A DNA stretch of 64,000 nucleotides from Paraspadella gotoi (GCA_051294375.1 CM119264.1:6841814-6905813), one strand, 5' to 3'; counted from the first letter of the stretch, positions 1 to 13,168 are shown. Made by a program: numbers and translations. Notes: generated from the sequence alone by a model not told the origin.

Positions 1-679
1 AAATATTTTTGTGTTGAATATTTAAATATAATATTATTTACCAATTTTTGGGATGGGGACGTTACTGTTGTCTTCTGGAAATAGAGGGTGCATCTACACA
101 ACACAAGATTAGATTACTTTCTGTTCCAGTTTTCTAATAGATATCGTACATCATTCCTGTTGGAAAATCACTAATGGGAATAATGAGAATTATATTATAG
201 TTTTAACATTGAATTTAAGTATTGCTACCGAATTATAAAACGAATTTATAAACGTAGAGCTATGCGTAATGGAAAGGACCCATAATACATAAGAAATATT
301 CAACAACCAAGATATTCATGAAAAAGTTTATCTCGCCGAAACACCTCGAATTCGAGTACATCTTAAAATGTTTACCTTTTTAAAGACTTCTTTTTCTTTA
401 GCGTCAAAAATATCTATAATCAATGCTCACATTAACTGAAATTGGTCTAAAACTAATTAAAGGTGAAGTGCATTTAATCCAAAAACTCATAAGTCATGAT
501 ATTAAATAGATTCATTTACCCAGTAATTGCAAAATAAGACATGTAACACCGTTTAGTAGAAGTTAAAGATACAGCAAGAGAGACAGAAAGAAAGAAAGAA
601 AGAAGAAAGGAGAGAGACAGACAGAGAGAGAAAGAGACAGAGAAGAGAAGAGAAAGAAAAAAAAATGAGAGTATTCCGC
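1..679. other. AT-rich sequence downstream of the fukutin-like gene
   Basis: No reading frame or RNA gene can be supported here. Bases 570-665 are a purine-rich stretch of GAAA and GAGA units. The rest is AT-rich non-coding sequence that would contain the 3' end of the minus-strand gene. Confidence 0.5.
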
Positions 680-3035
680 TCAAGCCGGACTCAAATATCC
701 GTTCCCGTACTCCATCCTCAAAATGAGGTCAATCTTTTTGTCCGTACAAGGACGTACACGAGTCGTCCGTGCAGGTCGGCCGAACAGATTCTGTCGGTAA
801 AGTCTAGTCGGTCCACGGATCCGCCTTTGTGCCGCGTGTCATAGATTTTTGCGTCGGTAGTTGAAGTAAATGTCGGTGGACTTGCCGCGAGGACCGACAA
901 CTTGATAAAGAATCCTTCTTGTCGGCCAAGGATCTTGGGGAAAGGACCGTAGTCTATGTTGACCTGGGTGCAAGTTTGGAGGAGTTTTTAATGGGTATGA
1001 AATTGTGTTAAGACTTAATCTTTCGATACAGTTATTTATTTACTTTCAAGTAAAACTTGATAAGTGGGGCATGACAGGAAGCTTTATAGTTTATACTGTA
1101 TGCACGTTGGCCTATTTAAGGATATTTGTGATGAATTTAAAACTATAATTTATTACTATTTTAGATTTCAGAAAAAGTATTCGTTTCGGTTAACACATTC
1201 AGTAAAGATACAATGACTGAAAGCATCTTGGCAAATAGTGTTAACCGGGGGACAGAACTTATACGAAACATCTTATACAATATTTAACAATTTTTTTTGT
1301 TGAATTTATTTTCATGACTAGTCAACCCCCCACGCATCCCCCTACCCCCCCCCCACACAACGGGACCTGCCGCACCCGAAAAAGCTCCTTTCGAGTCTTG
1401 AACCTCCGCAGGATCTCCGGGTAGAGATCGACGCTGCTCCAGTGAAGCAGGTCGACGTCAGCATCGCCGGGAATGATACTGCACTGACGCCACCACCCCA
1501 GCAGAGTCCCGCAGTTGAGAAAGGAGAGGACGCGAAGTTGGGTCATTAGTTGGCGCACCTCGGAGATGCTCGTCATGAAGGCGTTTATCTCCGACTCGAC
1601 GACGAGAGGCTTTCCCTTGGGATGAGTTTGGTGTCGCCTTTTGGGGGAAAAATTAGATTTGGATGAAGAATCTCATTTTGGCAATCATACGTCGGTTTCC
1701 CTCTCTTAAATTATTATCTCATGAATGAATCAACTTTCAGTGATGAAAATGGGTTCATCTGAAATTTCTGAAAGCTTTTGAAAAATACACCACAATCATG
1801 ATAAATACTTAGTTTTACTTACTTGGTCTAATTACAGATATAACCACTAATAAAGGTAAAGGTAGAGACTGGGAATCTATATCTCAAGTTTTTAAATTCA
1901 TGATTAGCTAAACTTCAAATTTATAAATTTATAATTTTTTTAATTAGTTTTGGAAGTTTGAAAAGCTTCCCAAAATTTAGTGAAAATCGTTTAACATTTA
2001 AGGGAGTGGTCTTTTTATACAATAGAAATAATTTTTGAAATATATATAGGGAAGCCAGGTACTATGGGAGTGATTAAACGAGACTGTGAGAGAGTCTTGA
2101 TTAAAAGCTTGCAGCTTGAAACCACCAAAGCCCGTCTAAAGTCAGGGGCAAGATAGCTTATCTATTAAATGAATGGATAATTTTTATATTGGTTGCACCA
2201 AATGTATTAAAATTTTCTAAGAATAATTTTCCAACTTAACCTTACAAAACTCTTGCCTTCTATTAGCCTCGTTGCACTCTTTAAATTCCGACGCTTCTCG
2301 GCGCCACACGAAAAGCTCCACATCCGCCGGCCGGAAAAACAGCTTCTCTTCCGGCGTCACGGGCGCCAACCGGAAATCGTCGAAGGCTTCGGCCGGAAGA
2401 TTAAAGTTTCCGTCGTCGTCTGTCTCGGCGCCGGTCCATCGATACTCGGCGCCTTTTCGTCCGCGCCGGTGGAATAGGCGAAAGTGAACGCGCTTCCATT
2501 GATAATAAGGGACGGAATCGGATTTGAGCACGCCGTTGAGATCGTCAGCCTTCGCGTCCACAACGACGATGATGTTGACGACAACGCCGTTTTGGTGTCG
2601 CCTCCGGACGCGAACGCGGTCGCGGCACAGAGTGACAACGTCGACGGCGGCGTCTAGCGACTCGGCGTCCTCGGCAAAGACGCCGTAGCGGGAGAGGATG
2701 ACGCCCGGGTCTAGGAGGCGCGCCGTGGCGTTGGCCGACGACGCCGCTCGCAAGAGATCGCTCGTCTCGAGGAGAAAGAGACGAACGCCGGAGCGTCGAA
2801 GTTGAGAGACTAGGAGTGTGAAGATATCGATCGTGGCGCCGGCGCAGGCGGGATTTGGAGATCCGGTAGGGGGCGGGCGAGTGGGCGGCGTTGATAACAC
2901 GGAGAGGCGCGATCCCGTCTCGGAGTTGGAGTTCGATATCAGAGGCGCTCGACGGTGAAAACCGGAAGTGACGACGACGACGGCGACGAAACTCGACGTC
3001 GTCAAAACGACGACGACGACGAGCGACTTTCTCAT
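680..3035 (-). CDS. FKTN: Fukutin-like LicD-family protein, three exons
   Basis: Fukutin-family proteins are Golgi type II membrane proteins that add ribitol-phosphate to the O-mannosyl glycan of alpha-dystroglycan. Exon 1 (3035-2241, 265 codons) starts at an ATG followed by a hydrophobic anchor (LVVVVVLTTSSFVAVVVV). It ends FKECNEANRRQEFCK at an AAG|GTTAAG donor. Exon 2 (1615-1367, 83 codons) holds the family core, CGTLLGWWRQCSIIP followed by DVD, the LicD nucleotidyltransferase signature with its acidic pair. Exon 3 begins after CACCCAG at 963 with VNIDYGPFPKILG and runs to a stop near 680. All junctions are phase 0, and the total of about 440 codons is close to the usual fukutin length of about 460. 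Exon 3 can only be read with several frame changes (near 898, 850 and 740), either assembly indels or decay. Exon order and motifs were judged by eye against remembered fukutin. I am sure of the family, less sure whether this is fukutin itself or a paralogue, and unsure whether the copy is intact. Confidence 0.8.
2054..2202 (+). repeat. Short interspersed (SINE-like) repeat, copy 1
   Basis: This shares its ends and core with the copy at 33041-33220: a CAGGTACT..GGGAGTGA start, GAGAGTCTTGATT, ACCACCAAAGCC, GATAGCTTATCTATTAAATG and a TTGGTTG..ACCAA end. It lacks about 45 bases in the middle. It lies inside intron 1 of the fukutin-like gene, on the opposite strand. I see no tRNA A and B boxes, so the SINE label is only a size and copy-number description. 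Confidence 0.6.
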
Positions 3036-3242
3036 CCTCGTGGAATCGCGATTCTGCTCAAAATTGTATTTATTTAAAAAGTTTTGTTTAATTAGTTTGA
3101 TATTTGAAAGTTTTTAAATTTATTAATTCAGTTAGAAAAACAAGTTCGACTGTTTATTATATATTATTATTTATTTTTATGTAGACGATGTCATAAACCA
3201 CCGAAGAAGTGAGAAAAACCGCACAAAATTGTATTCAAGAAG

Positions 3243-3369
<127 letters not shown>

Positions 3370-4145
3370 ATCGAGGTATTGTCCATTGTTGATTCACGAT
3401 GTTATGCGGAGTCATATTTGTGTAAAGTGCTCTGTTGGAATCGAAAAAACAAAACCAGAAAAAAAATGTTTTCAAGTCTAATTTTCTAGATGTTGAGAAT
3501 TCGTTCTGGTTGTATACTGGTTGTATTCTGGTTGTATAATCTTCGATCGAAAAAAACAAAGTCTCGTTATCGATTTACTCAAGGTTTATCTAATCTCGGG
3601 ATTTACGAAGAAGAAACACCTACCACCGGCGCGAGTTGTGTCTCTCCGAAACGGACCAATAGGAGGCCTTCGATTCGGCCAATCCCTGTCCTTACCCGAA
3701 TTTGCTATGGAAATGTGTGTGAGAGAGTAAGAATTCCAAATTTTCCGCCGTGTGTGTCCCCCTTTTTTTTTTTGGTAAGTTTGTTCAGCGGCGTAAAGCT
3801 TGGATCAGTGAATTATTTCCTTCGAACGAGAAACTTACTTAAATTCCGTTAGTTTCTAGTTTTTCAAGCCAAACTTACCTTTGGGGAAAATTCTATTTTT
3901 TTTTAAACAAAAAGGGGAAAATCACGTCAGTCAAAATGAAAAAAAAAGTTTTATTACAGAGGAATATGGAGGAAGAAGAGGAAGGACAAAAGAAATATTT
4001 ACCATCGCAATAGGCGATGTTTCATCAGTATCACCTTTTACCCGAAAAAAAAATCATTCTTGCAAATCAGACGCTTTTTACGTAACTTTTGACGAAGGTT
4101 GGGTCATTCTTTTAAAATAATGCAATTTTAATAGAAACTTGAACC

Positions 4146-4286
4146 TTTAGAGAAAAGTTTGATTGTAGTGGCCACAACGAATTAGTTTTATTAAGAAAAC
4201 ATGTTTCGGTTCACAATACGAACCTTCTTCAGCGCAAAAAATAAAACAAATTCGTTGTTGCCACTACAATCAAACTTTTCTCTAAA
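4146..4286 (-). ncRNA. Palindromic element with hammerhead-like motif, copy A
   Basis: Arms 4146-4182 and 4250-4286 are inverted 37-base repeats differing at one position (TTTAGAGAAAAGTTTGATTG at the outer end). Between them, read on the minus strand, are CTGAAGA, a hairpin GGTTC..GAACC, then GAAACATGTT. This is the order of a type I hammerhead core with a very short stem III. The cleavage triplet reads GTT rather than GTC, and one extra A separates CTGAAGA from stem II. Whether it cleaves is unknown. Confidence 0.6.
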
Positions 4287-4449
4287 TCACAATACCCAAC
4301 GAAAAGAAAGGAAAATAACATAAAACTTAAACCTAAAACATCACATTCGTCTCTCACTCTCTCTAGTCTGACCCTCCACCCCAACCCCTTTATTTTGATC
4401 CCCTGACCTCAAACCTTCTGTCCGAATCTTCGACATCAACCTCGATCTC

Positions 4450-4815
4450 ACCTTTTCGGTCGCTGACGCAGCAGAAGGAGGACGTCGATGAAGACGACGA
4501 TAGCGATGACGTCGACGATGAAGACGAAGACGAAAATGACGACGAAGACGACAAAAAGGAAATCGATAGAGACGACGCTGCTTGGACTTTCGCCACTAAA
4601 AAAAAAACTGACATTTTACGTCATTCATGACTGATTAAAATAATTGAGGTAAAAAGAAATTAAAGGAAAAAACAACAGTGGCATGAACATTGAACATCCT
4701 CATCGAGATCGTCGTCGACAACAACAACAACGTCGATAACGACGTTGAAGACGACGAAGAGGTTGATGAGACGCAGAACAATAAGGACGAAGAGTACGAA
4801 GACGACGACGACCGT
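4450..4815. repeat. Degenerate (GAC/GTC)n-rich tract
   Basis: Two runs of GAC/GAT/AAC triplets (about 4480-4570 and 4700-4815), separated by AT-rich sequence, account for the serine-rich and aspartate-rich readings here. I regard the region as expanded triplets, not a gene. Confidence 0.6.
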
Positions 4816-4985
4816 AAATTCTCCGGCGCGTCTTTGGCCAAATGAGAATTTATTCTTTTCTCGATTCTCTACCCATTTACCTCTCTTGTCTTTTCCTTTC
4901 TTTTCTTATATTATCTTATAATGCCATTTTTTTATTGTTTTCGCTGAGGTTTTGTTTTTATATTTTTTATTATGTTTGTTAGTTA

Positions 4986-5205
<220 letters not shown>

Positions 5206-5464
5206 AGGAATTCTCCAACGAGTTTGGAAATTTTAACCCAACGATCCACGCAGCAACCACAAGTTAAAGGCGCCTCGGAAATTGTCATACTTCATACCAC
5301 CATCTAGCGGAGTGGAGTCGACTTGACCGACCCACTGCACTCCACGAACCGATTCGGGCATCGCTGAAGCCATAAAACTCTTCCTCACTCACCCTCACTC
5401 ACTCACCATCACTTACCATCTCAACCACACTACTCGAAATGGAAAATGACAAAAACAACTGCCG

Positions 5465-5590
5465 GTCAATTATCGTCGTTTTCGTCCTCGATTTCGTCGC
5501 TGTCGTCGTCGTCGTCATTGTTTTTTTCGTCGTCGTCGTCGTCGTTGCCATTATCGTCGGCGTTGTCGTCGTCGTTGTCTTTATCGACAA
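5465..5590. repeat. (GTC)n-rich triplet tract
   Basis: A near-continuous run of GTC/GTT/ATC triplets. No start, splice or domain evidence for coding. The adjoining 5928-6055 is degenerate (GA)n. Confidence 0.7.
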
Positions 5591-6574
5591 TCGAAAAAAA
5601 TCGTAAAAATCAGAAATGACTTTTTTTCAACTTGTCGCGTCCGTCGGGAGAAGAGGAGAAAAGGGAAATGGAAAGGGAATGAGAGAATAAGGAAACAAAA
5701 CTTTTTGTATTATAATTTTCATTGTTATTGGTACACAAAAAAGTAATAGAACCTTGTTTTTTCACGAGAGTAAATCCTATGATGGAATGAATTGATTTAG
5801 GAAAATCAGTAAAGATGGAAAAGTTGACTTCAAAAACGAGAGAATTGTTGAAACGGAAGAAAGACCAACGTGATATAATGATTCTTATTCTTCTGCAAAG
5901 AGATATTTGAAACGAAGACTGGGGCAAGAGAGAGAGAGGAGGAGGAGCGCTAGGAGAGAGATGAGCAGAGAGAGAGAGACGAGAGAGAGAGAGAGGAGAG
6001 ATGAGAGAGAGAAGAGAGGAGGAGAGAGAGAGACGAGACGATCAGAGAGAGATGTCCTTTGAGTCCCGCTTGGCGAAAATTCACTCGCGAATCCACTGAA
6101 TTCACTGGCGATGATGGAAATTCCCAGGAAAATTCTTTAACCTTTGGGTCTTGGATTCTCGTTGGAGGAATAACAACAATACAAACTTTGGTGTGATTCA
6201 GTGGGAGGAAGAGGGTCCGAGAGAGGAGGAGGAAAAGAGCAGGTGGAGATTGGAAGCATCGGGGTGAGGGATATGAGGGAGAAGAAAAAAGGAGGAAAGG
6301 AGTACGATGGGACGAAAGGAGGAAAGGAGTACGATGGGACGACTGTTGTGGAATTGGATTGAAGAAAAAATAGAAAACAAATCTAGTGAATAAACAGTAG
6401 CAGAAAGCGGAGATATATTAAAAGAAATGATTAGACAGATTGACAGATAAAAAACCATAGAACTTGTCATGTCTAATAAAAAGAAATTTAAATCCGGTTC
6501 CGCATAGACCTGGAAACAAACTACAGTATTTCGTTGTTGGAGATAAGTAGCAGAGATTCCAAACGTTCGAGGTG

Positions 6575-6578
6575 ACGA

Positions 6579-6614
<36 letters not shown>
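6575..6614. repeat. (GAC)n microsatellite
   Basis: Thirteen consecutive GAC units flanked by low-complexity AT-rich DNA. Confidence 0.9.
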
Positions 6615-6617
<3 letters not shown>

Positions 6618-6799
6618 TAAATAATCTCCGCCATGTTTTCATCCAACAGAAAAAAAAACCGCGTGAAGAAAAAAATGAGAAAAAAATGAAAACGAAATTT
6701 GGAGGAGAAGTTTTTTTCATTTTCGTCTCGAGAGAGAAGAGAAAAAGAAATCAAATCTGAGATTACGACCCCTCAGTGACTCGATACCAGGAAATTCAC

Positions 6800-6817
6800 T
6801 GTCTCTCTCTCTCTCTC

Positions 6818-6892
<75 letters not shown>
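6800..6892. repeat. (CT)n microsatellite
   Basis: A CT run with one CCCC interruption near its start. Confidence 0.95.
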
Positions 6893-6894
<2 letters not shown>

Positions 6895-7050
6895 ACATTT
6901 TTTTACTTTCTAACACTTCATTCATTCTCACGGAATTGTCTTCTCTCTCCTTTAATTTGGATTTCCTCGTTGAGGTGGAACGAGATGACTCTTCTTAATT
7001 TCGCAAGAGTAAGATTCATAAAACAAATTTAAAAATGAAAAAAAGGATTT

Positions 7051-7052
<2 letters not shown>

Positions 7053-7131
<79 letters not shown>

Positions 7132-7134
7132 AAA
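7053..7134. repeat. (AAAG)n microsatellite
   Basis: About 20 AAAG units followed by (ATT)n. From here to about 9235 I see no gene: a pyrimidine-rich stretch at 7240-7380, and short CCGGCTTTTCACGTACCAAG-like repeats at 7780-7950. Confidence 0.9.
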
Positions 7135-8021
7135 CAAAGCGTTATTATTGTCATTATTATTATTATTGTTATTATTATAATTTTCATTCACACTTTTTCC
7201 CCTTTTATTTTCTATCATCTTCTTATTTTTTTAATTCATTCCATTCTTTCCTCCTCCCTCACATGTCTTCCTCTTTTATTTCCTTCCCCTCCCTTCCTTC
7301 CCTTCTTCTCTCTCTTTTCCCTCTCCCTCTCCCTCTCACTCTCACTCTCTCTCTCTTTCTCTCTCCCTCATCTCTTCGCTGCCTGTCCTCATCCTCAGGC
7401 GTCCTGACCTTTTCCCCCTTCATGTTTTGCTTCTTCGTCTCAAACACAAATATCGTGTATAATTGATTCTCTGTTCCGTCCGAAGTCAGAGACGCGACCC
7501 GAGAACATTTTTGACAAAACTCCCAATTTAAAATATACAACAGACTCGCTAATATAAATATATATATAAATAAAATCTAACGAAATTGAATAGAGTTGTT
7601 ACGGAGAAAACTAAAATAGAGATAATAACAATAAGAGGTGAAAATCCTAAGCTGTGCGGCTTATTTTTTAAACAAAATATCCATAACTAGTCTCAAATAG
7701 TAAGAAAGGCCTTGGAAAGATTTACTAATCTTTTTTTCAACACGATATTGTTCCTTCAAAAGACACAGTCCCAAACTTTTACTCCAAGCCCTGGCGTTTG
7801 AGTTACTAACCTTTTTCCTCCCGGCTTTTCACCTAGCAAGCTTAGTTTCTTCCAAGCTCCACTCAAATCTAAACCCCGGCTTTTCACGTACCAAGCTTAT
7901 TTTTTTTCCAAGTGCCACTAAACCTCGGCGTGTCACGTACCAAGCTTTTTCCTCACGTTCGACGTCTGTGATTAGAGTTGGTTACTCGCTCGAGATGAAC
8001 CTTCGCTTTTTATGGGAAACG

Positions 8022-8071
8022 TGCGCCGACGCCCAGACGACGACGACAAGGACGACGACGACGACGACGAA
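8022..8071. repeat. (GAC)n microsatellite
   Basis: A run of GAC triplets with AAG/CCC interruptions, like others spread through the window. Confidence 0.8.
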
Positions 8072-8584
8072 ACCATGAAGGCGGCAACTCACTGATGAAC
8101 ACGGCGATAATGAAGACGACAAATACGATGACATGACAATTCAAACAATGACAGACGTTGAAAGAGATATTGACAATGATGACAGACATCAATGACATTG
8201 CATGGAGGAGCTGTGAGACTATTTTTTGGCCTTCGTGTAAATATGGTCACAAGCAATGACAGTAACTAAACTGAAAAGTAAGCTTCATGATATTATGGAG
8301 TTGAATGATATTTTATTTAAACTCAAGGGAATGAAATCTACGTACATGTACGTAAATAAAACTGTTTAAATGTTTTTAGCATATCAAGTTATAAAAAATC
8401 AATCATTACGACCTTCGGAACGAAGAAGTAACCAAAATAAACCAAAAATGAAACGGTGCAAATTATCTCTATTTGCAGAAAATTTAAAAAAAAAGGTGAG
8501 GCTCAGAGTAAGTGGAAGTGTATTCTCAATTCTGGAAACTTGCCGCGCGAGAAAACTCGTATCGTAAAATATGAGCAACCCTGG

Positions 8585-8830
8585 TCTACTTATTTTTCCG
8601 CGCGACTGGCGGTTGCGTTGCCGTTGCGAGAGCGGCTTCGGTTGCGGCTGGCGGCGTTGGGTGCGGCGACCTAGAACAGCGTACGCGGTAATTATGACAA
8701 TACCCAAGGGGATGGCGAACTCGACTTACTCTCGCAACCGGTCTCTGACTCACCCCGGCCGCGCTTGCATCGGAGCTAGCAGCGGCGACGAGCTGCAGGC
8801 GGGCTGCGGTGGAAAAGTCTCTCAACCTTC
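8585..8830. other. CpG-rich island, no assigned gene
   Basis: This block is clearly richer in G+C and CpG than its flanks (many GCGGC, GTTGCG and CGGCGAC words). It is open in two frames, but neither protein resembles a family I know. It could be a promoter or first-exon region of a gene I cannot see, or a degenerate GC-rich repeat. Confidence 0.3.
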
Positions 8831-9235
8831 GTTTATTTTTTTTCGCAGCTTTTTATTTTTTATTTTATTGGAAAGATCGATGGGGATGGCCAAAGTTAGG
8901 TTCGGGAAGGCGGGTGGAGGTTGGTTAAGGTCTCAGCCGAACGTCGAATTCTTAACACAATATACATTATCCATTTCGTCTACCATATTTTTCTTTCCCC
9001 GAGGGGGGGAGTTCAAAATTTGGGTTTGAGAAGTTAGGCGGTCTGATCGGCTGCATGACGTGAAATAAGTAAAATGTCCGTGCGTTGATTTATCACTTTT
9101 TTAAATCTGTGAGCCTCCTTTCCTTAAGATTAAATAACTATCTCTTATGTATTTATTCTTTTCTCTTTTTAAAAAAATAAGAAAAAAATTAAGTACTCAG
9201 TGAATTTAAAAAAATTGAAGTTCTAAAAATGATCT

Positions 9236-10850
9236 GACCGAGCGAGCGACTTCGTCGCAGCTCCCCACCCGACGACCTCACCGACACTCCCACCCACGAC
9301 CTCCCACCACAAGACTCCCACCACACGACCTCCCACCGGCGACACGGATCTCTGCCCAGCCGCACGAACTCCTCCCCACCGACAGCGACCCTTCCACCAC
9401 ACGACCTCCAGCCCACGACCTCCCACCCACCGACCTTCGAACCACATCGGACCTTCCACCCATCGACTCTACCCCACGACCTCCACCCCACGATCCGTCT
9501 CCACCACATCACCTCCACCCAATACGACCTCCCACCACACTACGACCCTCCACCACAAACCGACTTCCACCACACGACCTCCATCCACGCCACGACCTTA
9601 CCTACCCACGACCTCCACCACACGACCTCCACGCCCACGACCTCCCACCACACTCTGCACCGCGACGACTTCCATTCGCCCGACGACCTCACATCTTCAC
9701 CACCTATCGACAAGACCTGCCATCCGACACAGACCTCCCCACCGGTTTGGTCGTGCCACGATCCTCCACCACACGACCACCACCTCGCGGATGTTGTATC
9801 CCCGCGTTCTTTGTGTGGCGTGATAGTTCTTGGTGGCTCACGAGACCTCCCACCGGACGACGGACTTCTCAACCCCAGCACTGCCCACCAGTCAAGAACC
9901 TCCCACCTTATCATCGACTTCCACCCACGGACGCTTTATCCATCCCCGAACGAGGTTAGAGCGACCGTCGCGCACCACAAAGACCTCCCACCAAATCAAA
10001 CCTCGGCCGCCCCACGACCCTCCGCACACACGACCACCCTATGCCGACGACTTTCTCCACCCGACATAATGAGCGACTTCGTCGCCCGCGCACACCTCTC
10101 CACCACAAGACCTCGCCATGATCATCTGTATCCTCGTTGCCACCGAACGACTCGGCCGCAGCCCAGTATATCTGTACCTCCTATATATATATATTCGACC
10201 TCCAGCACCACATGCCGACATTCCTATCCAGCACGAGCGCGTCTACCCCCACTGTATCCTCTCCACCACACACGACGCGTCTGCACCACACGACGCTCCC
10301 AACACACGCTACGCGTAGCCACCGACGACGGACCTCCCAGATCTGCCACGACGACTTCCCACTCTACACGACCGTTCATTCTCTTACACATCTCCTCCCC
10401 ACATATTCGACCTACCACGTGCACGACCTCACACCTGACACGACAATCCCACGCGACACGAATCCTGACCACGTTTCCGGTCGTAACTCGCCACCACACG
10501 ACCATGCCTCACCACAGTCATGAGCTGGTTAGTCGACCGAGTCGCCATACCGGATAACACGACCTAACACCACGCAACACGGACCGTACCCACCACACCA
10601 GACGCTCCTGCTACCACACGGACCTCCCACCTACTAACGCCAGACGCTAACACAGCTACACGACTCCCACCACATGCGACATCGCCCACCGAACAGTCCC
10701 GGTCGACCTTCCGAAACGCGGATGGAGGGCCCACGACCTCACCCACAGCCAGCGCGGACGCGCCCACGAGCCTCCCACCACACGACCAGTCCCACCCACA
10801 CCTTCTCCCACCGGGAACACGCAGGAGCCCATTCAACGTCCTCTCTTTGT
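9236..10850. repeat. CACGACCTCCCACC minisatellite, about 1.6 kb
   Basis: The word ACGACCTCC(C)ACCAC recurs dozens of times at 12-18 base spacing, most regular at 9280-9760 and progressively degraded to about 10850. All long readings here are Pro/Thr/His- or Trp/Gly-rich repeat products. The array is strand-asymmetric, with C on the plus strand. Confidence 0.85.
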
Positions 10851-11254
10851 CAAACAACCGAACGTCACAACAATAATCGTAGCTTTCGAGCGCCGGGAGC
10901 GCCGCCTCGCGGAACCGGGTCGCGTGCGGCGACGATTAGCGTCGGCGCCGTCGAACAAAAGACCAAAATCCGGAACGAACTTCCGGCGATGGCTTCCGGT
11001 GAAAATCGACAGACCCGACTTCGAGAATATCTTTCCGCATTGCAAAAACGCGTCTATGGCTAATGACTTGCCTCGCGGTTCCAACCGGCGTCTATGGCTT
11101 ATGACTCACCAAGCTGTACAACTTTGAAGCTTTCTTCGCAAGTTATTTTTTTTTTTTTTGCTTTTTACATTGTTAAAATTGTATGATAGATTCTGGCTCT
11201 GTCATTTCAGAATTGTAACGGTATATCCTGTCTTTATCGATAGCAACCTACTTA

Positions 11255-11386
11255 TTTTTGCTGCAACCGACCATCCTTCACAATGGTCCTTCCGCAACTG
11301 GCAATTTGCTACAACCGACCTTGCTTATGCCGCAAATGGCATTTTGCCGCAACCGGCATTTCGCAGCGACCGGCCGACTTCCGAGG
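11255..11386. repeat. Short minisatellite, GCAACCGGCATTT-like unit
   Basis: Units such as TGCAACCGACC, CCGCAACTGGCAATTTGC and CCGCAACCGGCATTT repeat about six times. A related doublet (GTCTATGGCTAATGAC / GTCTATGGCTTATGAC) precedes it at 11051-11105. Confidence 0.7.
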
Positions 11387-11488
11387 TAACGTGAAAATAA
11401 ACGAGGACTCGATTCTCTCATTTCGTTTTTCTTTCAATGCGAAGGTTAAAGGGTCGAGTTTCCACTTGGGAGCACAAACTCAAAAGCT

Positions 11489-11519
<31 letters not shown>

Positions 11520-12054
11520 CAATCCATTATTTCTTTACTCACCCACTCACTTTGACCGATCACTGACCACGTGATCCCCAATATCTGCCACGTCTTTTTT
11601 CTTCTCACTCCCGTGACATTCATCTTTCCTCAACCCTTCTTTCCTTTTCCATCAACTCTTTCCTTTCTCTTTTTTTTTTGGAAGAAGTTCGGCTCTACCA
11701 TAATTTCATACTCAATCATTTATTTACATATCTTTTCTTATTCTTAATAGTTATTTTATTGTTGTATTGTTGTTTATATTGTAAATAAACTCTCCGTACA
11801 TCAATCGACCCTGCATTTTTCTTCGTCAGCCCTTCTTTTGCTATTAGTTAGACATTATTAAATAAAGCTAATTCAATCCCCACAATCCCCACTTCGATCC
11901 CCAAAATCCCCTCTTCCCCACTTCCGCGATTCCGTCCACTTACCTCTCCTCACCTTAGAATCCTTTCAAAAGGAAATGTGGCCTCGCATTTGCGTTGAGA
12001 GAGATTTCTCCTCTTTCTCTCCCCCTTTCTAAATCTTTTAAAGAGTGAGCGAGA

Positions 12055-12168
<114 letters not shown>

Positions 12169-12249
12169 GTCGAGGGGCGACGACGGAGAAAAGTTTGTTT
12201 GCCCTTTTGTCCCCGTTTTGAAAAATGAAAAGGGAATCGGACGTCGGAC

Positions 12250-12560
12250 GTCGGCCGCCGGGTTGCCTGATGTGACGTCGACCCGACTGTGACGCCGACG
12301 CGGGCGTGATGTTCACCCTGGTGTGATGTTGATCCGAGTGTCTTGTTTATTCGGACGTTACATTGACTGGGTTGTGATATATGGAACCGGATGAGCTTTC
12401 GGAGAGACTGTGATATTATTTTGACACGTGACAGACATCAAAAATGATAAGATCTCTACAAACCCGGATGTTATTATGAATTGAGCCGGATGCGATGTTG
12501 AACGTAATGTTCACCCGTTTGAGCCACTGACCCGGATTAGATGTCGACGGGAGTTTCACC
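12250..12560. repeat. Degenerate GTGATGTTGACCCG-type minisatellite
   Basis: The motif TGTGA(C/T)GT(C/T)GACCCG with variants (GTGATGTTCACCCTGG, TGTGATGTTGATCCGAG) recurs at irregular 16-40 base spacing. No gene is visible here or in the AT-rich 12,600-13,010. Confidence 0.55.
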
Positions 12561-13010
12561 CCCGCCCCCTCCCGAGCAGCGTCGGGTCTGACTCGCAACA
12601 CTCCCTTTCCATTCTATTTCCCTCTTCTTTTTTCTTTATTCAAAGCAGCTCAATTTTTTTTTCTTTTCATTTTGAAGAAACGTTTAACATTTGACCGAAA
12701 AAAAAAAGGAGAAGAAAAAAAAGTTGTTCTGGGTGAGGCGACCCTCGAATGAAATCTCGATCAATCTCGCGAAGAATGACAACAACTCGAATCGAAACGT
12801 TGGCGCGCGTTCCGATGACGAATTTCGGTGGGATTTTGAGTAAATATTCTTAAAATTTGACTGCGACGCAGTTTTAAAGATTTACCATTTACGTATTTAG
12901 AATAATAAGTAGGAGAACTATGAAGAATGTTGAAAAAGATTACGGTAAAATGGGAAGATAGGGCGATGTACTATGTACTTTTACGTTCAGATAGACTAGA
13001 CAAATATATT

Positions 13011-13050
<40 letters not shown>
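13011..13050. repeat. (GATA)n microsatellite
   Basis: Ten GATA units. Confidence 0.9.
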
Positions 13051-13129
13051 TGAGAAGAAGTTTCACTAGTTCACTAGTGAAGCGACTCAAGCCACACGAA
13101 AAGTCTCTCACAGATAGATAGATAGAAAA

Positions 13130-13168
13130 AAGAAAGAAAGAAAGAAAGAAAAAGAAAGAAAGAAAAAA

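Noticed and set aside
4390-4841. Serine-rich frames on the minus strand that look like low-complexity proteins
   Set aside because: They translate GAC/GTC triplet runs; both strands and several frames are equally open.
9811-10557. 248-codon open frame in the 9.2-10.9 kb region
   Set aside because: It is a Pro/Thr/His/Arg reading of a degenerate minisatellite; unit length varies and the frame is not maintained between units.
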